DNA from: Methanomicrobiaceae archaeon
GTDB taxonomy: Archaea; Halobacteriota; Methanomicrobia; Methanomicrobiales; Methanomicrobiaceae
Length of the DNA: 7,353 nucleotides
Assembly (NCBI GenBank): GCA_030628325.1
Contig: DAOVRB010000042.1
Location: 1 to 7,353, forward strand
Direction of reading: 5' to 3'
The notes beneath the pieces were generated by a model. That model was not told the origin of the DNA, searched no databases, and saw nothing but the letters and a program-made list of their open reading frames with translations. Below, piece by piece: positions 1-5,333 of the stretch (within the stretch, counting starts at the first letter, position 1; every line of letters begins with the position of its first letter). Both the position numbers and the translations under genes were made by a program.

Positions 1-809
1 TAAAAGGGTCATATGAGGTGATCCACTGGACAGGTGCTCTCGGAGATGAGATTGAAGGAATTGTCAGGTATCCTCCCGGTTACACAGAAGGAAAACAGTA
101 TCCTCTTGTACTTGTGGTGCATGGCGGACCCACATATACCGACTTTGACAGCTGGAGAGATACCTGGGAGTTCCCGTATCACCTTATTACAGACACAGGT
201 GCTGTGGCACTTTCGGTAAATTATCACGGCAGTATGAATTACGGGTTTGATTTTGCAGAGTCTATTGAGAACGGACATTATTATGACCTGCCCGTCCGGG
301 ATCTGATATCAGGAAAGGAGTATCTTGCAGAGAAGGGTATCATCAACCCTGAACAGACTGGTGCGACAGGATGGTCAAACGGGGCATTCCTCATTCTTGA
401 TCTGATTACGAAGGATACCTCTCTCAAAGCAGCGGTTGCAGGAGCCGGAAGTGCTGAAGATCAGGCACAGACTGCCAATACAAACGGAATCATTATGACA
501 AAAATGTATTATGGCGATACCCCTTACCAGAATCCTGAGATGTACCTGGACATTTTACCGATATACAGGGCAAAAAATGTCAGAACACCGCTCCTGATGA
601 TGGGTGGAACCGGGGATAATGCAGTGGAGCCTTCAGCTGCACTGGTAACGTACCGGACCTATAAAGAGGAAAGTCAGGCACCAGTAAGGTTTTTGAGGTT
701 CCCGGGAGAACCACATCATCCGGGGAAATATGTTCACCAGTTCAGAAAGGTTCAGGAGGAGCTTGACTGGCTGGAAAAACACCTGTTATCGTGCGTTGAA
801 TCTCCATGA
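1..809 (+). CDS. S9-family (prolyl oligopeptidase-like) serine peptidase, C-terminal part
   Basis: This is the alpha/beta-hydrolase domain of an S9-type peptidase that cleaves short peptides or removes N-terminal di/tripeptides. The frame is open to the left edge (K-G-S-Y-E precedes the GTG at 18), and the opening residues match the usual entry to the S9 catalytic domain, so the GTG is internal and the N-terminal propeller lies outside the window. Seen: the oxyanion-region motif HGGP near 120-131; the nucleophile elbow G-W-S-N-G with Ser codon 375-377; the Asp in G-T-G-D-N-A at 615-617; and the His in E-P-H-H at 714-716. The catalytic triad is therefore complete, followed by the typical terminal helix D-W-L-E-K-H-L. 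The last residues (about S-C-V-E-S-P) seem to belong to the neighbouring IS66 relic rather than to the peptidase. Cellular location cannot be judged without the N-terminus. The family is clear; the subfamily (acylaminoacyl- or dipeptidyl-peptidase) is not. Confidence 0.9.
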   Translation, partial: KGSYEVIHWTGALGDEIEGIVRYPPGYTEGKQYPLVLVVHGGPTYTDFDSWRDTWEFPYHLITDTGAVALSVNYHGSMNYGFDFAESIENGHYYDLPVRDLISGKEYLAEKGIINPEQTGATGWSNGAFLILDLITKDTSLKAAVAGAGSAEDQAQTANTNGIIMTKMYYGDTPYQNPEMYLDILPIYRAKNVRTPLLMMGGTGDNAVEPSAALVTYRTYKEESQAPVRFLRFPGEPHHPGKYVHQFRKVQEELDWLEKHLLSCVESP

Positions 810-1556
810 TATTGGACAGATGAAACCGGGTTAACCGTTCTTGGACTAAGATATGGTGGATGCATACGATAGGCAACGAGAGAATGACATTGTATGCTAT
901 TCATCCAAACAGAGGTTCAAAAGCTGTTGATGCTATGGGAATCATTCCAAACTACAACGGGATTTTGGTACATGACTTCTGGGCAACATACTTCATGTGT
1001 GGTTGCCAGCATTCTCTCTGTAATGCTCACATAATGAGGGAATTAGTAGGAATTGTTGATGGCTATAAAACAGGGATGGGCAAGGAAGATGAAAACGCTC
1101 TTTGAGGACGTTTATGATTACATCTTTGTTCAGAACAAACGAAATCCAGAGAGATTAACTGAATTTGAAAAGGTATATCAAATTATTTTAGATGAGGGAT
1201 TTGAGGAAAATCCACCACCCCCTGATCATCTGACTTGCAAGAGAAGAGGGCGGAAAAAAAGGTCAAAACCACTTAACCTTCTGAGAAGATTGTGTAAGTA
1301 TCGTGAAGATATTTTGAGATTTATGTACAACTCTGTCGTCCCATTTACGAATAATATGGCAGAACGGGACGTCAGAATGATGAAAGTGCAACAGAAGATC
1401 TCGGGGACCTTTAGATCGGTTGAGGGCGCAGAGATATTCTGCAGAATAAGAGGCTATATTTCGATAGTCAGGAAAAACGGGAAGTCAGTGTATGAGGCAC
1501 TGAAAAAATTGGCCGAAGGTAATCCATTCACCGTTCAGTACCTCATGGCTGAATAG
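801..1556 (+). pseudogene. IS66-family transposase (TnpC-type), truncated and frameshifted
   Basis: Three reading-frame pieces together give the C-terminal half of an IS66 transposase. Piece 1 (about 801-852) contains D-E-T-G-L followed by L-G-L-R-Y, with the first catalytic Asp at 819-821. Piece 2 (about 853-1070) has the H-P-N-R-G motif, V-H-D-F-W-A-T-Y with the second catalytic Asp at 974-976, and Q-H-S-L-C-N-A-H. Piece 3 (about 1071-1556) has W-A-R-K-M, a Lys/Arg-rich linker and N-N-M-A-E-R-D-V-R with the catalytic Glu at 1362-1364, then the conserved I-R-G-Y-I-S tail. One base is missing near 852 (restoring it gives R-Y-W-W-M-H) and one extra base sits near 1070-1076, probably in the A run. 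The N-terminal half (leucine zipper, HTH and zinc-finger regions of full IS66 transposases) is absent, as are accessory tnpA and tnpB. It cannot encode an active enzyme. Confidence 0.9.
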
Positions 1557-1560
1557 TTAC
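801..1560 (+). mobile_element. IS66-family insertion sequence relic, left end lost, right end near 1560
   Basis: Only the right portion of the element remains. The transposase stop (1554-1556) is followed at once by GTTAC ending at 1560. IS66-family ends generally start with GTAA when read inward, so a right terminus ending in TTAC at 1560 fits, but the left inverted repeat is missing and the 8-bp target duplication cannot be tested. The left boundary was set by protein similarity (S-P then D-E-T-G spacing typical of IS66) and could be 5-20 bases further left. Confidence 0.55.
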
Positions 1561-1645
1561 TCGTTTTTTATTGAATTTGAGAGATTTTGGCGAAGTATTG
1601 TTAATTCAAATGGTTTTTCTTAGTAGGGGTGCGAAATCAGAAGTA

Positions 1646-2296
1646 TCAACACTTGAGATATACTTTAAGTACGAAAAGTACAGTGTTATCTTTATTGCAT
1701 TCATCAACTGCGGCGGTCGTTTTAGAATCCGAATTATCTGCTGCAAATGATGTGCTAATTATAGCGGATTTTGTTCTTTTAATGGGGATTTCATAATCTC
1801 TGATCCTGTTGAGTTCATCTGATATATTTTCTCCAGATATATGTGTCGGCAGAATTATATCTCCGTCAATCACTTTTTCGTATTCAACAATTTTGTATAC
1901 CCATGGTGAAGCCGGGTTTCCGATTTCCACCAGGCTGTCATTCTGTAAATAGGCTTTGTATCCTTCAAAGAGATCTTTATCTGATCTGAGATAAGAGTTT
2001 ACATAAAGTGGTTCGTCTATTATCTTCCGGGGAATGTTCTCCCCGAAATATTTGTCAACTGTGGCATTTATGACTGAATCTGAAGTATTGTTATCAAATA
2101 TGATCTCAGGAACCCATAGCATTTTATCGAGCATTTCAGTCTCTTTTTGTGTCAGGGGATTTAATTCACTTTCATTTACGGTCTGATTACCTGATGGGGA
2201 GTTTTCAGTATTCTGATTATTGTTTTCAATACATCCGGAAATAACTCCAGATAAAAAAATCAAAATAAGCATTACAAACATTACTTTTTTCTTCAT
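1646..2296 (-). CDS. Predicted surface lipoprotein of unknown function (216 aa)
   Basis: The N-terminus is a lipoprotein signal: Lys-rich start, hydrophobic core, then lipobox I-S-G-C with Cys22 as the expected lipidated residue. Residues 23-45 are an Asn/Ser/Glu-rich tether and the remainder is a soluble, acidic domain with no motif I recognise. The start is supported by GGTGA (plus-strand 2302-2306), six bases before the ATG. The gene lies 55 bases after the stop of the cysteine-peptidase gene on the same strand, so co-transcription is possible. However, a six-T run on the coding strand at 2330-2335 and a TATATATTA stretch near 2361-2372 leave room for a separate promoter. It converges on the IS66 relic, and the C-terminus (V-Y-L-K-C) lies about 86 bases from the relic's right end; I see no proof of truncation. 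Gene existence is well supported; the function is unknown. Confidence 0.8.
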   Translation of the reverse strand: MKKKVMFVMLILIFLSGVISGCIENNNQNTENSPSGNQTVNESELNPLTQKETEMLDKMLWVPEIIFDNNTSDSVINATVDKYFGENIPRKIIDEPLYVNSYLRSDKDLFEGYKAYLQNDSLVEIGNPASPWVYKIVEYEKVIDGDIILPTHISGENISDELNRIRDYEIPIKRTKSAIISTSFAADNSDSKTTAAVDECNKDNTVLFVLKVYLKC

Positions 2297-2351
2297 TTAT
2301 TTCACCGATTGATAAGACAGTATGCTACTAAAAAATGGATATTGTTACTTG

Positions 2352-3551
2352 TTAATCAACTAATATATACTCAGTATGGGTTACACTGTCCCAATTTTCC
2401 CAATATGTACTTCCAACATTTATGGGCCCTGGGTCAAAAATATATAAATACTGTTCTCCTGATGTGTACTGGCCCCATCCGGCACATACTCTCTCATGAG
2501 CTGGTACAGATGATGTCAATGGATCACTCTTAGTCTGTATGTGTTCATATGCATTATTCCATGTAACCGAACCAGCATGATTACAGTATTGTACATCTCT
2601 GTTCAAACCTGTAGGAGAATCTTCATAATAATCAAGTTCACCATATGTTGTTGCTCCTTTGGGGTTTTGAGATGTCCCTGCATCCATTTCACCTGCAATA
2701 TAGTCAAGCGTATGACTGGAACTAAACCATTCGGCAATCATCTTTCCTGAGGCTACACAACACCAGAACTGGTTCGGCTGTGCTACAAGATTGTTATTAT
2801 TCCAGATTTTTCTGTAATTAAAAGTACTCCGGGCAGTAATATCAATGAGAGAGCTTTTGTCATTATAAAATTCAATGTTTTTCACATTTTCATCCCATTT
2901 CGAAAGCCTGTTTTGAATAGAATCACACTCAATATCATCATATACAGACCACATCCCCGCATCGCCTTTAAATGCAGGTTTTCTTTCAGGAATTATTGAA
3001 TAGTCATGAGCATCCAGAATGATTCTTTTTATTTTTCCATCAGGATTTATGGTTTCAAACATTATGCCCGTTTTCGGATAACTGTAACAGACAACTTCTG
3101 GAGATGACAGTGCTGCAACTCCGTATTTTGCAATCAGAATATTTTTTGATTTTTCCTCTGCAAGTTCGTAGTCTGTGGCATCCGGGTGATCCTGCACCAT
3201 AGTTACAGTACATCCTGATACTTTGCTTGCTGCGGCTCGTATAAAACCTACATTCTCGCCATCAATTTCCAGATTGAACTGATAATATAATTTCAGTCCA
3301 TTGATATCATAGATAATCAGAGGAATCCTGTTGACCACTGCGTTTTGAAATTCTTCTTCTGGCAATGCACCTGAACTCAGAAAGTCGTCAAAAGTGGCAT
3401 TTGCAATACAATATGCCATTTCTACCGGCACATAATTGTTTTCAATGGTTTTTTTGTTATCCAATACATTTCCTGCCGAAACTGCTGCTGTTGACACCAG
3501 CAGCAACATAAGAATTACAGACAATGCCCACATTCCTTTTTTCATTTTCAT
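2352..3551 (-). CDS. Secreted papain-like cysteine peptidase (C39/C70-type) with PepSY-like pro-region
   Basis: The 399-residue protein starts at the ATG at 3551. An in-frame ATG seven codons upstream (3572) is rejected because the GGAGGG ribosome binding site lies between the two. Residues 1-26 form a signal peptide (M-K-M-K-K-G, hydrophobic core, cleavage expected after V-S-A). Residues about 90-190 resemble a PepSY/propeptide fold (repeated A-E-E/A-K-Y-G-V segment, then an N-P-D-G-K strand and L-D-A-H-D). The C-terminal domain has Q-F-W-C-C-V-A-S-G-K-M, matching the Q-x-x-x-W-C pattern of C39/C70 peptidases with C264 (codon 2760-2762) as likely nucleophile, H352 in P-A-H-E-R-V-C-A-G-W and D373 in I-F-D-P-G. 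The expected role is extracellular proteolysis, with the pro-region acting as inhibitor or chaperone (family knowledge). It is divergent from the secreted-protein/regulator pair and upstream of a lipoprotein gene. The second Cys (C265) next to the nucleophile is unusual. The substrate is unknown. Confidence 0.8.
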   Translation of the reverse strand: MKMKKGMWALSVILMLLLVSTAAVSAGNVLDNKKTIENNYVPVEMAYCIANATFDDFLSSGALPEEEFQNAVVNRIPLIIYDINGLKLYYQFNLEIDGENVGFIRAAASKVSGCTVTMVQDHPDATDYELAEEKSKNILIAKYGVAALSSPEVVCYSYPKTGIMFETINPDGKIKRIILDAHDYSIIPERKPAFKGDAGMWSVYDDIECDSIQNRLSKWDENVKNIEFYNDKSSLIDITARSTFNYRKIWNNNNLVAQPNQFWCCVASGKMIAEWFSSSHTLDYIAGEMDAGTSQNPKGATTYGELDYYEDSPTGLNRDVQYCNHAGSVTWNNAYEHIQTKSDPLTSSVPAHERVCAGWGQYTSGEQYLYIFDPGPINVGSTYWENWDSVTHTEYILVD

Positions 3552-3569
3552 ACTTTTCCCTCCGTTTTT
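3531..3569 (-). repeat. Leader repeat, copy 1 (RBS plus first signal-peptide codons)
   Basis: These 39 bases match 7107-7145 at 37 positions (mismatches at 3545 and 3558). The repeat covers the bases before the RBS, the RBS, the start codon and the codons for M-K-x-K-K-G-M. Weaker similarity continues through the hydrophobic core of the signal peptide (A-L-S-V...L-L-L-V-S-T) and stops abruptly upstream of the RBS. Confidence 0.85.
3558..3563 (-). promoter_or_regulatory. Ribosome binding site deciding the start of the cysteine peptidase
   Basis: GGAGGG read on the minus strand lies 6 bases before the ATG at 3551 and inside the longer possible ORF that begins at 3572. The same arrangement recurs at 7135-7139, before the ATG at 7127, which supports both start choices. 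Confidence 0.85.
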
Positions 3570-3640
3570 CATGTCCCAGAAGGCAAAAAGGCGAAGCTTT
3601 CAAGTAATGTTAAGGCCAACACAGTCTTGCCTCCGGGCAC

Positions 3641-3685
3641 GCGTGGGGTTCATCCGTTCTTGATCGATTCAGGTGGACCCCGTGC
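3641..3685 (+). other. Potential RNA hairpin, stable mainly if transcribed in the plus direction
   Basis: Bases 3641-3654 can pair with 3672-3685 over 14 positions without a bulge if four G-U pairs are allowed. The core is GGGGT at 3645-3649 with ACCCC at 3677-3681. A second register pairs GCAC (3637-3640) with GTGC (3682-3685). On the minus strand the wobble pairs become A-C mismatches, so the structure favours a plus-strand transcript. No known RNA family recognised. Confidence 0.3.
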
Positions 3686-3740
3686 AACATCTTTTCGATG
3701 CCACACACCAGATTTTTGGCTTTGTTTTATTAATGATTTG

Positions 3741-3786
3741 TGTCCAAATCGTCCAACTGTTCACGCTCAGTTGGACGATTTGGACA
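3741..3786. repeat. Perfect 19-bp inverted repeat with 8-base loop, candidate operator
   Basis: Arm 3741-3759 is the exact reverse complement of 3768-3786; the loop is 3760-3767. Each arm also contains two GTCCAA units spaced 9 bases apart, so there are four similar half-sites in 46 bases. It lies just upstream of the promoter region of the gene at 3848 and about 190 bases before the divergent peptidase start. It has no T-rich tail on either strand and does not sit behind a gene end, which argues against a terminator. A binding site for a dimeric or double-headed regulator is the best guess. Confidence 0.85.
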
Positions 3787-3817
3787 TAAAAACTAAATAG
3801 CGTCTTTTTTATACATA
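3784..3817 (+). promoter_or_regulatory. Candidate TATA-containing promoter for the secreted protein/regulator pair
   Basis: Two AT-rich boxes are possible. ACATAAAAACTAAATAG (3784-3800) overlaps the right edge of the palindrome. TTTATACATA (3808-3817) lies closer to the gene. The first would give a leader of about 30 bases that includes the GGAG at 3837-3840; the second would place the start at or just before that RBS. The choice is not settled by sequence alone. Confidence 0.35.
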
Positions 3818-3847
3818 TCTTTCTGGTTATTATACCGGAGTGATTAA

Positions 3848-4303
3848 ATGTTGAAAAAAATGGGAATTGTTGCATTGTTATTGCTGTGTTGCGTATCTTT
3901 CACTTCTGCGGCGGTAAACGAAGAAAAGATAGATACAGATGTTATAGCGCATTTTGGAGAATATACCGTAACGACAGCGAAGGACTTTGGTGGAGATATC
4001 GTCATCCGGTACGTCTATGATACTATCACGCAGGGTGAGACAAACTGGCACACCAAAAATGTTAATACCGATATTACGGTGCTGCATGTGGATCTCAACT
4101 GGGGCGACCGGACCGACTCGCTGCGGCTGAAGATATACTCCCCGGACTGGCAGTATCTGGGCACGTACTTTGATGATGCCGACAGAACGATCAATGGGAG
4201 AATCAGTATCGATATAGAAAATCCAAACGGCATAGCTAAAGGGACATGGCATTATGAAGTCTATGGGTACGAGGTGGAAGGAACTGAAGATTATTATATC
4301 TGA
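3848..4303 (+). CDS. Small secreted beta-rich protein (151 aa), partner of the downstream regulator
   Basis: A signal peptide covers about residues 1-21 (M-L-K-K-M-G, hydrophobic core, F-T-S-A cleavage region). The mature part is about 130 residues with no Cys and no membrane segment. From residue 78 to the end the pattern L-N-W-G-D...D-S-L-R-L-K-I-Y-S-P-D...L-G-T-Y, then G-T-W-H-Y-E-V-Y-G-Y, is typical of PPC-like beta-sandwich domains, in which secreted proteases and surface proteins carry a jelly-roll accessory domain; the acidic cluster D109-D110-x-D112 could bind calcium. This is a fold-level guess. The start is supported by GGAG (3837-3840), seven bases before the ATG. The next gene begins 19 bases after its stop, so the two are very probably one operon. 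Context suggests a sensor ligand or substrate-binding partner of that regulator. No established name. Confidence 0.75.
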   Translation: MLKKMGIVALLLLCCVSFTSAAVNEEKIDTDVIAHFGEYTVTTAKDFGGDIVIRYVYDTITQGETNWHTKNVNTDITVLHVDLNWGDRTDSLRLKIYSPDWQYLGTYFDDADRTINGRISIDIENPNGIAKGTWHYEVYGYEVEGTEDYYI

Positions 4304-4322
4304 CCCTCTTAACTGATCATCC

Positions 4323-5057
4323 ATGCGAAGGATAGTACCCCTTCTCCTTCTTCTCTCTCTTCTTCTGCTGCTTGTGAGCACCGGAGTGCAGGCTGCAACA
4401 GGAGGGTATACAGTAAAACCTCACGTTCACAATCAGGATCTTATCGATAAGGGGCTCATCGATTCAAGCGGTGCGGATGCAACCATCACATTCCGGGAAC
4501 TTCCCCTGTGGATTCAGATCTTCTATATCTCGGGAATTCTGGTCACCATTTTTGGCATGTTCAAGGGAATTCCCCTGGTGTTGGGCAGGATTAAAGACCT
4601 CTTTGGTAATCAAAACCGGAAAACCATCTTTGAGTATGTCTCGGAAAACCCCGGATGCACCATAGCAGAGGCATCGGAAAACCTGAGGATAAACAGGGGA
4701 TCTGTGAAATACCATATTATGAAACTCAATGCCGAAAGCAAAATCACAACGGTCAAAACAGGAAAATTCACACGGTTGTTTAAGAACTCCGGGGTTTTTG
4801 ATAAAGATGAGAAAGTGATCGCATCATATCTAAGAAATAAAACCAGCAGGATGCTCCTCCTAAGTATTCTGGAAAATCCGGGAATCACGAATCAGGACCT
4901 CGCAGAGATTTTCAATCTGGACAAGAGCACCATACATTGGTACCTCAATAAATTTCAAAATTCTAATACCATCCTGTACGTTACAGAAGGAAAATTTAAG
5001 AAATGTTTTGTGAATCCGGCCTTGGAACGGGATCTGCTGAAGTTCATGCCTTTGTAA
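4323..5057 (+). CDS. Membrane-tethered transcription regulator with two winged-helix domains
   Basis: The 244-residue protein begins with a Leu-rich signal sequence (residues 1-24, V-Q-A then A), followed by a short extracytoplasmic segment (25-60), one transmembrane helix (about 61-88, L-P-L-W-I-Q...) and a cytoplasmic part with two winged helices. The first (about 96-156) has T-I-A-E-A-S-E-N-L with recognition helix R-G-S-V-K-Y-H-I-M-K-L; the second (about 172-240) has T-N-Q-D-L-A-E-I-F with K-S-T-I-H-W-Y-L-N-K-F. Both resemble the ArsR/MarR/TrmB-like domains common in methanogens. Inferred role: a one-component regulator that passes an extracellular cue directly to DNA. A TGATC core (4314-4318) four bases before the ATG can pair with the 16S tail. 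The gene follows the secreted-protein gene by 19 bases and converges with the propeller gene. The first 24 codons contain a strong pyrimidine tract. Tandem HTH pairs would suit the repeated half-sites of the upstream palindrome. Confidence 0.8.
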   Translation: MRRIVPLLLLLSLLLLLVSTGVQAATGGYTVKPHVHNQDLIDKGLIDSSGADATITFRELPLWIQIFYISGILVTIFGMFKGIPLVLGRIKDLFGNQNRKTIFEYVSENPGCTIAEASENLRINRGSVKYHIMKLNAESKITTVKTGKFTRLFKNSGVFDKDEKVIASYLRNKTSRMLLLSILENPGITNQDLAEIFNLDKSTIHWYLNKFQNSNTILYVTEGKFKKCFVNPALERDLLKFMPL

Positions 5058-5075
5058 CCGTTGGTCTCCTGAACT

Positions 5076-5267
5076 TCACAAACGAACGTGACAATTCTCT
5101 GGAAGTTTAGAAACACCCTCACTTAGGTCAATAGGTGAATCATTTATTTGAATTCTGTAGAACTTCCTGTTTTCCGGTGGCAGTCTAATCTCTGGGGATT
5201 GTGATCCTGATGATAATAAAGGCAGAGCTACCGGGAACAATGCCAGAGAGAGTATTGATAAATCCAT
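5076..5267 (-). CDS. Doubtful small ORF, possible 63-aa secreted peptide or gene fragment
   Basis: The ORF begins M-D-L-S-I-L-S-L-A-L and has a signal-like hydrophobic start to about residue 22, then a polar segment with Pro and Glu and no recognised motif. It lies 66 bases after the propeller gene stop on the same strand. A GGTGG stretch is some distance before the ATG and is a weak RBS. It may equally be a degenerate fragment or chance. Apart from it, the 276-base convergent region 5058-5333 shows no T-rich terminator or other feature I can support. Confidence 0.2.
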   Translation of the reverse strand: MDLSILSLALFPVALPLLSSGSQSPEIRLPPENRKFYRIQINDSPIDLSEGVSKLPENCHVRL

Positions 5268-5333
5268 ATCAGCCTGCCACCCCCCAGCGATTGCCTCTTT
5301 TCAGACAAGCAATGTGTGTTCATCCGTTCCGGT

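Larger units (their letters stand above)
3552..3847. other. Divergent intergenic region with two potential hairpins
   Basis: About 296 bases separate the minus-strand peptidase from the plus-strand secreted protein. It holds a perfect 19-bp inverted repeat (3741-3786), a wobble-containing stem at 3641-3685, AT-rich promoter candidates for both directions (minus strand: 3723-3736 and 3786-3804; plus strand: 3784-3817) and no convincing coding capacity. If the peptidase promoter is one of those named, its 5' leader would be roughly 150-220 bases, which is long for an archaeon. Confidence 0.6.

Noticed and set aside
1573..1609. Seven-base inverted repeat TTGAATT/AATTCAA after the IS66 relic
   Set aside because: Short, AT-rich and widely spaced; expected by chance, and it does not match IS66 end sequences.
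3552..3572. K-N-G-G-K as a double-glycine leader motif for C39-type processing, read from the ATG at 3572
   Set aside because: The codons for G-G are the GGAGGG ribosome binding site, and the same pattern recurs before the other leader ORF, so this stretch is most likely not translated.
3669..3875. Minus-strand ORF across the palindrome
   Set aside because: It owes its openness to the inverted repeat and overlaps the start of the gene at 3848; no RBS or protein features.
3878..4381. Minus-strand ORF (167 codons) covering the secreted protein gene
   Set aside because: Its Arg-rich start is the complement of the pyrimidine-rich signal-sequence codons of the regulator gene. The plus-strand genes have signal peptides, RBSs and family patterns; this has none.
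5291..5315. Small inverted repeat ATTGC/GCAAT as a terminator for the convergent genes
   Set aside because: Only five pairs, a 15-base loop and no T-run on either strand.
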